Below, in pieces: positions 9,201 through 16,982 of a DNA stretch of 64,000 bases. The notes under the pieces were generated by a model that was given only the letters and a program-made list of their open reading frames with translations, made no database searches and had not been told where the DNA came from. How positions within the stretch are numbered: the first letter of the stretch is position 1; each line of letters opens with the position of its first letter. The position numbers and the translations under genes were made by a program. The stretch covers positions 43,657 to 107,656 of the forward strand of contig JALHMG010000012.1 of NCBI GenBank assembly GCA_022844135.1. The letters run 5' to 3'. Source of the stretch: Lysobacterales bacterium. Its GTDB lineage: Bacteria; Pseudomonadota; Gammaproteobacteria; Xanthomonadales; SZUA-5.

Positions 9201-10125
9201 AGAGGGTCTGATCGTTATCGACATCGACTCGCTGTACGATGGCGAGCCGCGCGACAATTTCCTCGAACGGACGATCACCTGGAACGACAACGGCGTGCTG
9301 AACGGCGTGCGGCACCTGGCGATTGCCGGCAACTGGTTCTACGCGACCACGCCGCGGGGGGTTGAGGTCATCGACATGACCGATCCGCTCAAGCCGCGCC
9401 ACGTGCGCTCAGTCGCTTTGCCCGATGCGCGCGCCAGTCAGCAGCAATTCCGCTACCTGTTCGTTACCACTGGCCGCGGGCTCGAAGTGCTCGATATCAC
9501 TCATCCAGACAAAGCCTACGTTGTGCCCGACGCATTCATCGCCGTCGCTGACGCGCACAAGTTGCATGTTGCCCGCACCTTCGCCTACGTCGCGGCTGGT
9601 GCCGAAGGTTTGGTAATCGTCGACGTCACCAAGCCGACGCGCCCCACGCTCTATCAACGCTTCAACGGCGATGGCGCGATCTCCGACGCGCGCGACGTGA
9701 CCGTGGCTTCAACCAACGCATCGTTGTATGCCTATGTGGCCGACGGCAAAAACGGCTTGCATGTCGTGCAGTTGACCGGCCCCGAGAATCAGCCGAAGTT
9801 CTATGGCTACAGCCCCGATCCAAAACCGGTGCTGATCGCTTCGCGCCAGACCGCGAAACCCGCGCTGTCGTTGTCGCGCGCGTTGGAACGCGATCGCGCC
9901 GTCGATGAAACCGGCGGTCAGATCGCCGTGCTCGGTCGCGTCGGATCGCGCCCATTCACCGGCGAGGAGCAGCGCGCGTTCTATCTCGACGCCAATGGCA
10001 ATCCCTGGACCGTCAGCGACAAAGTCGACGGCCCGCGCGGCATTACGACCAAACCGTTGCCGTTCAAAAACAACCGCATTATGGAAATGCAGCGCGGCAC
10101 GCAGAGCGCCGGGATGCCGCATTGA
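6256..10125 (+). CDS. Exported ten-haem cytochrome c with C-terminal LVIVD repeats
   Basis: A 1289-residue protein. ATG 6256 gives a clear signal peptide (MTIARRTSLLVVLLLIAPLAHA). Ten CXXCH haem-attachment motifs lie between about residues 55 and 800: CMSCH, CTDCH, CGACH, CTACH, CMICH, CVDCH, CKDCH, CYSCH, CGGCH, CTDCH. From about residue 885 to 1240 come repeated units such as YLYVAEGSKGMRVYDV, FYATTPRGVEVIDMTDP, YLFVTTGRGLEVLDITHP and YVAAGAEGLVIVDVTKP, the LVIVD repeat that builds a propeller-like surface domain. It should be matured in the periplasm and could carry electrons across or outside the outer membrane. The operon with a barrel supports that role, which remains inferred. The natural electron acceptor is unknown. 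Confidence 0.85.
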   Translation: MTIARRTSLLVVLLLIAPLAHAADELIPVERDYVTAPDAPAHQTWAQADAKSAGCMSCHSAVDQKTMHASPAVVLGCTDCHGGDANVVGPKDHKGHVAVAPGHGADADVGHDHSSYAPDYLAAMEKAHVLPRYPEAWHYPRSSNPERTYTLLNKEAPEFTRFMNPGDLRIAHEACGACHMPIIEAAKRSIMASSAMLWGGAAYNNGILPYKRYILGEAYTREGEAATITSLVPVTPEMQVRGALQQLVPLPAWEVIPPGDIFRVFERGGRNINTTFPETGLPNSLGQIQRLEEPGRPDIKQSNRGPGTGQRIAVPVINILKTRLNDPNMWFLGTNDQPGDFRNSGCTACHVPYANDRDPRHSGPYVNAGHMGQSQQVDPTIPKDRPGHPIKHAFTRSIPTSQCMICHMHQPNMFVNTFLGYTMWDYESDAPFMWPEKQQYPSHVEMRKALDRNPEEAVIRGKWADLEFVKDVAKLNPQLKDTQFADYHGHGWNFRAIFKRDRKGNLLDAGGNLVDDNDPKKFEKAVHMSSIHVDVGMHCVDCHFAQDMHGNGHVVGEVAAGVEIGCKDCHGTPDKYPNLITSGPMASKQGRNLLDLRNPDGKKRFEWIGDKLIQRSIMTPGLEWEMSLVKDTSNPSSAAYNVVADRAHTMSRDTASQAFGIDVKPADYAHGEDKMLCYSCHTSWTTSCGGCHLPIQANWKTERHHYEGGVTRNYATYNPQVARDDVFMLAKHGEVKDYKIAPLRSSSALILSSTNSNREKIYIQQPPIAASGYSSQAMAPHYPHTERRTETKTCTDCHVSKDGDNNAIMAQLLGHGTKFMDFLGYNAWVGGSGEVSAIRVTEWEEPQAVIGSFLHKYAYPDWYAEHQERGKQLSEAYQHSAGEANCIQLRGEYLYVAEGSKGMRVYDVASIANKGVSQRIITAPFSPLGHDTHIPTKNATCVVLPTTQPVQPSRNEGDLMRKENLEQPAAAIYRYAFITDSEEGLIVIDIDSLYDGEPRDNFLERTITWNDNGVLNGVRHLAIAGNWFYATTPRGVEVIDMTDPLKPRHVRSVALPDARASQQQFRYLFVTTGRGLEVLDITHPDKAYVVPDAFIAVADAHKLHVARTFAYVAAGAEGLVIVDVTKPTRPTLYQRFNGDGAISDARDVTVASTNASLYAYVADGKNGLHVVQLTGPENQPKFYGYSPDPKPVLIASRQTAKPALSLSRALERDRAVDETGGQIAVLGRVGSRPFTGEEQRAFYLDANGNPWTVSDKVDGPRGITTKPLPFKNNRIMEMQRGTQSAGMPH

Positions 10126-10643
10126 AAGCGCACCTGGTTGCTGGAATGGTCGCGATCGTTTGGTCGCCGCTCGTATTGGGAAATGAAGGGCCGAAACTGG
10201 GCGAGATCACCGAAATAGCGTTGCAAACGCTTCGGGAATCGACGCGAATGACAGTGATGCGCCTTGAGCGTCGACACAAAGATCCAGAAGTGCGGTGTTG
10301 GGGACTTTGTGTCAAGACACGAACAGGCGACTACCATGTGTCCAGCATGGCGGAGATAGATCGCGGCCATGCCATGGGCGTGCTGTCCGACGATCTTCGC
10401 GCATTGCTTGGGCCCGAGCGTCGAAACGATGGCTATTCGCTTTGTTTCGAGCCTGCCCACGCCATCCGTGTGCAATCGCCAACAAGAACGGTCGAGTTCA
10501 TTGTCTGCTTCAGTTGCGAAAACTTGGACATCGTCATCAACAACGAGCCACTTTATGACGGCGTCGTAAGTTTTCAAAAAGGCGAATCCCAGGAGATCTG
10601 GGAAGCGGTCTATGAGCGAATTGGGCTGGCGAAGACGCACTAG
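10122..10643 (+). CDS. Small secreted protein of unknown function, last gene of the redox operon
   Basis: A 173-residue protein with a TTG start at 10122 that overlaps the cytochrome stop (TTGA). The start gives a plausible signal (MKAHLVAGMVAIVWSPLVLG); ATG 10146 is the alternative. Cysteines appear in RCWGLC and CFSCEN, which could form disulfides or bind metal. I recognise no family. The stop codon TAG (10641-10643) lies inside the CTAG edge of the 254-bp palindromic element that starts at 10640, so the original C-terminus may have been replaced or shortened by that insertion. Transcription of the operon would run straight into the element. Confidence 0.65.
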   Translation: MKAHLVAGMVAIVWSPLVLGNEGPKLGEITEIALQTLRESTRMTVMRLERRHKDPEVRCWGLCVKTRTGDYHVSSMAEIDRGHAMGVLSDDLRALLGPERRNDGYSLCFEPAHAIRVQSPTRTVEFIVCFSCENLDIVINNEPLYDGVVSFQKGESQEIWEAVYERIGLAKTH

Positions 10644-10893
10644 CCCGCATATTTCATGAGGTCGCGATGAAATGGCTTAGTTTCGTTGTTACAGCCCGGA
10701 AATCATCGAGTTGGTAGTACTGACAAAGTGTTCGCTGCCATTTCCTCGCTAACACGGCCCTCGCTCGTTCTTTGCGCCGGACTCTTCGTTGCTCGTCGTC
10801 GCAATGGAACAACCATTCCTTCTCCTCCCGCCTCGATTCCGGCGCAAAGCCCTTCGCGATCTTCCGTGTTCCCTCATGAAATATGCGGGCTAG
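10640..10893. mobile_element. 254-bp MITE-like element with 22-bp perfect terminal inverted repeats
   Basis: Bases 10640-10661 and 10872-10893 are perfect reverse complements over 22 bases, beginning CTAGCCCGCATATTTCATGA. Like the element at 1514-1676, it is bounded by CTAG on both sides. The 210-bp interior shows open frames on both strands, but none with a recognisable domain or convincing ribosome-binding site, so I treat it as non-autonomous. The left end supplies the stop codon of the preceding gene. Confidence 0.7.
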
Positions 10894-11091
10894 CTCGATG
10901 TGAGAAACGGCGTTTTTCAAGTCGCGAGTCCGGCGCAAGTCCGGGCTCGCTCTGCATCGATCAAACGCCGTGCTTGATCGATGTGCGAACCGTCCATGGC
11001 GACGCATTCACGCTTAGCGTCGTCCTGCGATTGATGAGTCGCGGGCGCAACGTCGGCATACTGCGCTGCTTCGCGCGCTGATCGAATCGCT
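10894..11091. other. Intergenic region with a strong hairpin upstream of the methyltransferase gene
   Basis: No gene is supported here. Bases 10955-10983 form a hairpin with a perfect 10-bp stem (CATCGATCAA / TTGATCGATG) and a 9-base loop. Just before it a shorter inverted repeat spans about 10927-10948 (GAGTCCGG ... CCGGGCTC). They may end transcription from the redox operon or the element, but no T-run follows, so their role is open. Confidence 0.35.
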
Positions 11092-12033
11092 ATGTCCGCA
11101 AACTGGTCCGACTATTGGGCGCAAGGTGCCCTGCATTCCTGCGTTGGCAGCTTTAAGGGCAACTATGGCGGCGCCATAGCGTCGTTTTGGAACGAGGTTT
11201 TTGTCGGGCTGAAGCCGGGCGCGCGTGTGCTCGATATCGCCACGGGCAATGGCGCCTTGCCCGCGTTGCTGATGGCCGCACGCGAGGCAAATGTGACTTG
11301 CGAGGCGATTGATCTGGCGACGATCAAACCGCCCTTTGCGATTTTGCCCGAGTGGCGCGAGCGACTGGTTTTTCGCAGTCAAATAGATTGCTCAGCGCTG
11401 CCGTATTCCGACAGCACGTTTGATCTCTGCATCAGTCAGTACGGCATCGAGTACGCCGGCCTTGCCGCGGCGCGCGAAGTTTCGCGGGTGCTGAAACCTG
11501 GAGGAGAGATCGCGCTTGTTGTGCATCATGTTGACTCGCTGCCGGTGCGGATTGCGCAGGAGGAAACACGGCACGGGAACTTTCTGCTCGCGCCCGATGG
11601 CTTGTTCGCCAGCGCAGCCGCTATGTTGGAACCGCTGTCGTTGCTGGGTCAGCCCGGCGGCGCAGAGCGATTGCGCGGCAACGCCAAAGCTGAGCGCACG
11701 CGCAATCGATTCAACCAGGCGATGCAGGCGCTGGAGCTTCGCGCGGCGAGCAGCGGAACGCCGGATCTCTTGCACGAGCAGCAAGCGCAGATCGGCGAAC
11801 TTTGTCGGGCCACGCCGCGCCTTGGGATGATTGCCGCCAATTTGCGACTGAAGGCCATCCGCACTGCGCTCGACGCTCACCTGGCGCGCCAGATCGATCT
11901 CGCGTCGGCAGCGAAAACGACCGAGGGTCTGGCTCAACTGGTGGAGGCGTGCGGCTGCGCAGCGACCTCCGTTGAGGCTCTGCATGTCGACGGCGCGCTA
12001 TTCGGTTGGGCGGTTTTGGGCCGAAAGCATTAA
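11092..12033 (+). CDS. Class I SAM-dependent methyltransferase (Methyltransf_11 type)
   Basis: A 313-residue Rossmann-fold methyltransferase. Motif I VLDIATGNGALPALL (about residues 44-58) binds S-adenosylmethionine. The motif IV region YSDSTFDLCISQYGIEY and post-motif segment VSRVLKPGGEIALVVHH are typical of the Methyltransf_11 group. The C-terminal third (about 190-313) is mostly helical and may choose the substrate, which cannot be read from sequence. The start is ATG 11092. Its neighbours are unrelated, and it is probably a single-gene unit with a promoter somewhere in 10894-11091. Confidence 0.8.
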   Translation: MSANWSDYWAQGALHSCVGSFKGNYGGAIASFWNEVFVGLKPGARVLDIATGNGALPALLMAAREANVTCEAIDLATIKPPFAILPEWRERLVFRSQIDCSALPYSDSTFDLCISQYGIEYAGLAAAREVSRVLKPGGEIALVVHHVDSLPVRIAQEETRHGNFLLAPDGLFASAAAMLEPLSLLGQPGGAERLRGNAKAERTRNRFNQAMQALELRAASSGTPDLLHEQQAQIGELCRATPRLGMIAANLRLKAIRTALDAHLARQIDLASAAKTTEGLAQLVEACGCAATSVEALHVDGALFGWAVLGRKH

Positions 12034-12111
12034 GCAAAGTTCAGCCTCACCCTGCGCAGTTTTCATAAACGCAGGACTACACTCGCCACAGTTCGACAAG
12101 CGAGAGAGTTC

Positions 12112-12489
12112 ATGAAGAATGCAATGGGCAGAGCTTTGATCGCAGCCATGGCGCTTTTCAGCGCCGGCGCGATGGCAGCCGACAAGGGCACCGTAACCAG
12201 CGTTTTGTCGCGAGACAGCGAGCGCTACTACGCGGTGAATTTCATCAGCGTCGATGGCGAAAACTTGCCGGCAGGACAGAGTCTGCTGAATCTGGCGCCG
12301 GGCAAGCGGCGCATTGGCATTGTGGCGTTGATCGAGAGCAGTAACGCGATCAAGACCATCTCTCGCCGCGATCGCTCACCGCCGCGCTATGTTGAGATCG
12401 AAGTCGTCGCAGGAAAGCGCTACCGCGTCGGCGCCAAGGTCTCTGATGTGGTCAATCAGACCTGGGCGCCGGTGATCGAGTATCGATGA
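12112..12489 (+). CDS. Secreted protein of unknown function
   Basis: A 125-residue protein with a standard signal peptide (cleavage after AMA, about residue 23). The mature part contains PAGQSLLNLAPGKRRIGIVALI and YVEIEVVAGKRYRVGAKV. This pattern of a basic 'pGkrri' turn and a closing 'aGkrYrvga' strand is seen in small periplasmic or lipoprotein beta-sandwich families such as DUF2846-like proteins, but the match is by eye only. The ribosome-binding site GAGAG lies 5 bases before the ATG. Its stop is 4 bases from the stop of the convergent gene 12494-12988. Confidence 0.65.
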   Translation: MKNAMGRALIAAMALFSAGAMAADKGTVTSVLSRDSERYYAVNFISVDGENLPAGQSLLNLAPGKRRIGIVALIESSNAIKTISRRDRSPPRYVEIEVVAGKRYRVGAKVSDVVNQTWAPVIEYR

Positions 12490-12493
12490 ACGA

Positions 12494-12988
12494 TCAGCGA
12501 ATCCGCTTGACCAAGGTCGAGCGGTTCGCGCCCTCAACCTTCAAGCGCCAGGATCCGAACGCGCCGGGCGTGATCGTTACCTCTGGCGACTCCGCAGTGA
12601 ACGGGAAACGATCCTCTTCGGTTTGCTGCCACACCTGGCCATTGTCGAGCACGAATTCGGTCTTGCCGAACCAACCTTTGAAAGTGCCGTTAATGCGGCT
12701 CACAACCTTGTCTCGCCGTGCGTTCTCGAATCCTACAGTGTCGGTATTGACGCCAGGCGCGACCGGCGCTGCGGCGGCTTGAGCGGCGAGCGCCGGGTCG
12801 GCGAGGCGCACGTTGCGTTCGATCCAGGCGTTGAGCGTGCGCAATTCTTCGTCCGACAACTTGTCCAGGCCTGCCTCGCGAAAGTCTTTTGCGGTCATGC
12901 GCTCTTCCAAAGAAGAGAACGACTGGCTTTGCGCGAACGCAAAGGTCGAGAAGGCGAGAGTGGCGAACGCGAAAGTGAGAGACCGCAT
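12494..12988 (-). CDS. Secreted protein of unknown function
   Basis: A 164-residue protein with a signal peptide ending at AFAQS (about residue 20). A short helical segment (TAKDFREAGLDKLSDEELRTLNAWIERN) follows, and then a beta-rich C-terminal half (GTFKGWFGKTEFVLDNGQVWQQTEEDRF ... GAFGSWRLKVEG). The helix resembles the short 'FREAGLDKLSxxELxxLNxWI' segments found before SH3-like or PepSY-like periplasmic domains in related bacteria, but I cannot name a function. It is convergent with 12112-12489. Confidence 0.65.
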   Translation of the reverse strand: MRSLTFAFATLAFSTFAFAQSQSFSSLEERMTAKDFREAGLDKLSDEELRTLNAWIERNVRLADPALAAQAAAAPVAPGVNTDTVGFENARRDKVVSRINGTFKGWFGKTEFVLDNGQVWQQTEEDRFPFTAESPEVTITPGAFGSWRLKVEGANRSTLVKRIR

Positions 12989-13065
12989 GGCTTTCCTGGC
13001 AGAGATTGCAAGCCTCTAAGTCTATCGCTTACAGCCGCGCCTCGTCGCTTGGCGCTAATGCCGAT

Positions 13066-13992
13066 TCAGCTCGGCTTGCGCGGCATCGCGACGCCCGGCG
13101 CGGGGCGTTCATGAAGCACTTCCCGACGGAAAGCGTACAAGCTCGCCGGACGTCCGCGATGGCCGCGCACGGACGCACCAACGGGGGTGACCAGTTGCGT
13201 ATCGGCCATGAGGCGCCGGAAGTTTTGTGTGTGCAGAGCGCGACCGGCCAGCGCCTCAACGCACGACTGCAACTCGCTGAGCGTGAACTGTGCCGGCAGC
13301 AGCTCGAATACCACAGGCCGATACTTGAGTTTGCCGCGCAATCGGCCCAGCGCTGTTGCCAACATGCGTCGGTGATCGGCAGCCATTGGTGTGCCGATGC
13401 CGGTCGCCGAACCGTTTTCGGCGAGCAAGCCGCCTTCCCACATCAACTCATAACGTTCAAGCACGCGCTCGCGATCCCAAGGTCGCCCGGCGAGCCCGAA
13501 ACATTGCGCCAGACGCTCTGAGCGCGCTGCCTGGCCGTGTGCCCAGCGATCCAGCGTCGAGACGATGCTTGTGGCGATAATCTCAGGAGGGCCGTCGCGC
13601 CAATCTTCCCAGGGCAAAAACTCATAGATATCGCGCCAGGCGGCGCCGGGTAGTGTTGCTGCGCCCTCGCGCATCAACGCCAGATACGCGATCGACAAGG
13701 CGCGCGGTCCCGCGGCGATACGCGCGCGATCGCCGAAGGTGTACAACTGCTCGACATAGCCCAGCGCCAATCCCGCCTGTTCGGCGACGAACTGGCGGAT
13801 ACCGCGCTCAAGCGTAGCGTGCCGATCGACATCGAGCGGGCCGGATGGCAAACGGTCGCCATCGACCGTGAGTACACGTGGCGCGCCGTTGGTCACGGCG
13901 ACGATCAGTGCGTCGAGCGTTACCGCAATTTGCGTCTTTGTTTCGTCAACGTGCACGCGTAAACTCCGCGCCCCCGATTTGGTGGTGGCCAT
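13066..13992 (-). CDS. NrtR-like Nudix-domain transcriptional regulator
   Basis: A 308-residue protein. The N-terminal half is a Nudix-like fold (TLDALIVAVTNG, then a degenerate Nudix segment around GPLDVDRHATLERGIRQF, then YVEQLYTFGD). The C-terminal half is the winged helix of the NrtR/SO3342 group (FTLSELQSCVEALAG, then NFRRLMADTQLVTP, then HRGRPASLYAFRREV). NrtR proteins repress NAD salvage or sugar genes and use the inactive Nudix pocket to sense ADP-ribose or related ligands. No NAD gene is adjacent, so the target here is unknown. The ATG at 13992 is only 6 bases from the ATG of the divergent nuclease gene; a GTG at 13956 is an alternative start. Confidence 0.8.
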   Translation of the reverse strand: MATTKSGARSLRVHVDETKTQIAVTLDALIVAVTNGAPRVLTVDGDRLPSGPLDVDRHATLERGIRQFVAEQAGLALGYVEQLYTFGDRARIAAGPRALSIAYLALMREGAATLPGAAWRDIYEFLPWEDWRDGPPEIIATSIVSTLDRWAHGQAARSERLAQCFGLAGRPWDRERVLERYELMWEGGLLAENGSATGIGTPMAADHRRMLATALGRLRGKLKYRPVVFELLPAQFTLSELQSCVEALAGRALHTQNFRRLMADTQLVTPVGASVRGHRGRPASLYAFRREVLHERPAPGVAMPRKPS

Positions 13993-13998
13993 TTGCCG

Positions 13999-16259
13999 AT
14001 GTCTTTCTCTCGCCTGTTTCTCGCGCTCGGTATCGTCGCCGCCGCAACCGCCCACGCCGATACAAACTACCATGCGCTCAGCGGTGGACCCTATGCGCAG
14101 AACTGGTCGAATGTCGATCTCATTACCACCGACGATATCTGGTCGGGTGTGCCTAGCATGGAAGGTTACCGGGGCGACAATCTGACGTCCGCCCAGGGCG
14201 CCGATCCACAAACGATTCTCGTGTTCGGTTCCAGTCCACTGGACGTCAATGCCAATCGCACCGACCCGTCGGCGTTCAACACCGGTGGTGTAGTCGAAGT
14301 GCAAGGCGGCACCGAGATCGCCGGCAATCCCGTGGTTGGCTTCCAGGGCAGCAACACCGCTGATGCGCCGTTCTTGCTGCTGCGCCTGAACACGCAAGGC
14401 TGCGGCGCGATCAGCGTCAGTTACCTGCTGCGCGACATCGACACCGCAGACAACGCGGTTGCCGGACAGCCGGTGGTGCTGCAAGCTCGGAGCGGCGAGA
14501 GCAGCGACTTCAGCAATGTGGCCAACACTTTCATTCAGACGGCGAATAACGGCGCAACCAGCAGCTTCAATGTCACACTGGATAGCGCCTTTCAAAACCA
14601 ACCGCAGGTGCAATTGCGTTGGCTGACCACCAATGCTGCCGCCAGTTCTGACGCGCTGATCGGTGTCGACGACATCAATGTCAGCTGCGGCGGCGGCACC
14701 GACTTGCCACCGACCGTGAGTTCCACGCAGCCGGCTAATCTCGCCTCCAATGTCGGGCGCGATGCGAACATCGTCGTGCAATTCAGCGAACCGGTGCAAA
14801 CCAACGGTACCTGGTTTGCCCTTAATTGCGCCAGCAGCGGCTCGGTGGCTTTCACGGTGTCAGGCGTCGGCAGTTCGCGAACGATCGATCCCACGTCCAC
14901 GTTGGCGTTTGGCGAGCAGTGTACGGCAACGATTACGGCAGCGAACGTCGTCGACCTCGACGGCACTCCGGATGCTATGGCCAACGACTTCAACTTCTCT
15001 TTTGCCACCGTCGCCGACCTGGCGCCGACGGTCGCCAGCACGATCCCGGTCGACAACGCCGGCAATGTACCCATCGGCACTAATGTCACAGTGAACTTCA
15101 GCGAACCGGTGACCACCAGCGGCTCCTGGTATCAGATTCAATGTTCGGTGTCTGGCGCGCGCACCGCGGTCGCCAGCGGTGGCCCCCCAGTTACACGCTC
15201 GATATCAACGGAGATCTGCAGTTCGTCGAGAACTGCGTTGTGACGCTGGAGGACACGCTGATCGTCGATCAGGATGGCGTTCCGAACGCGCTGACCAGCG
15301 ACTACGTATTCGACTTCACCACGGCGATGTCGGGCGCCAATTACTACTCGAGCGTAGACCCGACCAACGCAACCACATTGCGCACCACGTTGCATGCGCT
15401 GATCGACGATCACACGGCCTATCGCTACTCCATCGGCACCAATACCTGCAACCTGCAGGCGCCCAGCACGGCATTGTGCGATGTCTGGGACATTCTCGAA
15501 GCCGCCGATCAAGATCCGGCAAACCCGGCCCGTGTGCTGGACGTTTACCGCAATCGGTCTTACGCCAAGATCACCGATCGCTCTGGCGCCACCGGCCCCA
15601 CCACCTATAACCGCGAACACACCTGGCCAAACTCGTTAGGTTTCAACGATTTGTCGGGCGTCGATGCCAACAACAATCCGTACTCGCCATACGTCGATGC
15701 GCACATGCTGTACGCCTCGGCATCGGACTACAACTCCAATCGAGGCAACAAGCCCTACGACAATTGCGGCGCAGGAACCTGCGCAGGCACTGAAAATCCG
15801 ACGGATATCAACAACGGTGGCGGTGGTGGCACGGGTAGCTACCCTGGCGAATCGAACTGGCAACTCGGCACGGATGGCAATACCGGCAGCTACGAGGTCT
15901 GGCAGGCCCGCAAAGGCGATATGGCGCGCGCCATTCTTTACATGGATGTGCGCTACGAAGGCGGCACGCACGCCAACTCGCAGCCCGAGCCTGATTTGAT
16001 TGTCACCAATAACCGCAGCCTCATCAACAACACGCCTTCGGGGCAGGTGCCGACGGAAGGTTATATGGGTGTGTTGTCGACGTTGATCGCCTGGCATCTC
16101 GCCGATCCGCCGAACGCACAAGAGGTTTTGCGTAACGAGGTGGTCTTCAGCTTTCAGGGCAATCGCAATCCGTTTATCGATCATCCCGAGTGGGTTGCGT
16201 GCCTCTGGCAGAATCAATGTGCGCTTCCCGAAACGGTGTTTGCGAACGGCTTCGAATGA
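13999..16259 (+). pseudogene. Secreted endonuclease I-family nuclease with Ig-like domains, interrupted by a frameshift
   Basis: Two reading frames together encode one protein of about 750 residues. Frame one (13999-15243) gives a signal peptide (MSFSRLFLALGIVAAATAHA), an N-terminal beta-rich region and two SbsA/Big_5-type Ig-like domains (VQFSEPVQTNGTWF, VNFSEPVTTSGSWY). After a run of six C at 15183-15188 the sense continues in another frame to 16259. It carries the endonuclease I motifs YNREHTWPNSLGF, DAHMLYASASDYNSNRGN, KGDMARAILYMDVRYEG and FIDHPEW, ending in CALPETVFANGFE. One extra C would restore the frame. The cause may be a sequencing error, a true mutation or slippage. Confidence 0.75.
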
Positions 16260-16266
16260 GAACGAG

Positions 16267-16641
16267 CTATCGACCGATCAGGAAAGCGCCAAGCACCGCA
16301 CGCCCCTCGCCGCTGAGGACGTTGTAAGTGCGCGCTGCGGCGTCGGTGCTCATGGCTTCAAGGCCAACGCCCGCGCGCAGCACGTGCGCCTGCAGCGTGG
16401 GCGGTGCAAGACGGTGTTTGCGGCCCGTGCCAAGCAAGATCACGTCGGGCTTCAATGCCAAAAGCGGATCGATTGCGCTCGTTGTGAGTTCATCGAACGC
16501 AGCAATCGTCCATTCTCCTTGCTGTTGGCCGAAAACCCAAAAACTCTTTTCGATCCAAGTATTGCCGATCCGCACGCGCTCGCCATCTACCCCCGTGACG
16601 CTCAATGCGTGTTCCGGCTGATGCCAGGTCAATCCACTCAT
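16267..16641 (-). CDS. Mth938/NDUFAF3-like (DUF498) domain protein
   Basis: A 124-residue single-domain protein. The hallmark segment is ALKPDVILLGTGRKHRLAPP followed by VLRAGVGLEAMSTDAAARTYNVLSGEGR, matching the Mth938-like fold (Xcc1710-type in Xanthomonas; NDUFAF3 in mitochondria, a complex I assembly factor). The bacterial role is not settled. Its start overlaps the stop of yhbY by 4 bases, so the two genes are translationally coupled on the minus strand. Confidence 0.85.
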   Translation of the reverse strand: MSGLTWHQPEHALSVTGVDGERVRIGNTWIEKSFWVFGQQQGEWTIAAFDELTTSAIDPLLALKPDVILLGTGRKHRLAPPTLQAHVLRAGVGLEAMSTDAAARTYNVLSGEGRAVLGAFLIGR

Positions 16642-16934
16642 GTCGGCAACATGAGCTTCGGAGCGTCTGCGTTGCGGCGATACAAGGCGACCACATGCCC
16701 GATTTCCTGCACCACGATGGCGCCAGTTTGTGCAACCATGTCGGCGATTAGCGCCTTGCGCGCTGCGCGATCCTCGGCGGTCACCCGCACTTTAATCAGC
16801 TCGTGCACATCCAGGGCGATCTCGATTTCCTTGAGCACTGTTGGCGCCAGTCCGCGTTCCGCAACCATCACCACGGGTTTGAGCGCATGCGCCGACGAGC
16901 GAAGAAAGCGTTTTTGAGCAGCGCTGATGGGCAT
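16638..16934 (-). CDS. yhbY: CRS1/YhbY-domain RNA-binding protein
   Basis: A 98-residue single CRM-domain protein. It shows the start LRSSAHALKPVVMVAERGLAPTVL, the helix LDVHELIKVRV and the end IVVQEIGHVVALYRR, with the Gly-Leu-rich GLAP loop standing in for the usual GxxG-type RNA-contact loop. In E. coli YhbY associates with pre-50S ribosomal subunits. It sits divergent from rlmE-ftsH-folP, the same arrangement as in many gammaproteobacteria, which supports orthology. Confidence 0.9.
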   Translation of the reverse strand: MPISAAQKRFLRSSAHALKPVVMVAERGLAPTVLKEIEIALDVHELIKVRVTAEDRAARKALIADMVAQTGAIVVQEIGHVVALYRRNADAPKLMLPT

Positions 16935-16982
16935 GGCGAATGGCGCGTGTGGGGCGGGGAGGGGGAGGCTATCATGCGGCAG

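Noticed and set aside
10654..11007. 117-codon minus-strand frame across the 254-bp element
   Set aside because: It uses the terminal repeat as coding sequence, has no ribosome-binding site and no domain; judged non-coding.
13993..14799. Extension of the NrtR-like frame by about 270 codons upstream on the minus strand
   Set aside because: The extension is antisense to the nuclease signal peptide and Ig-like region and has no domain; the regulator fold is complete from 13992.
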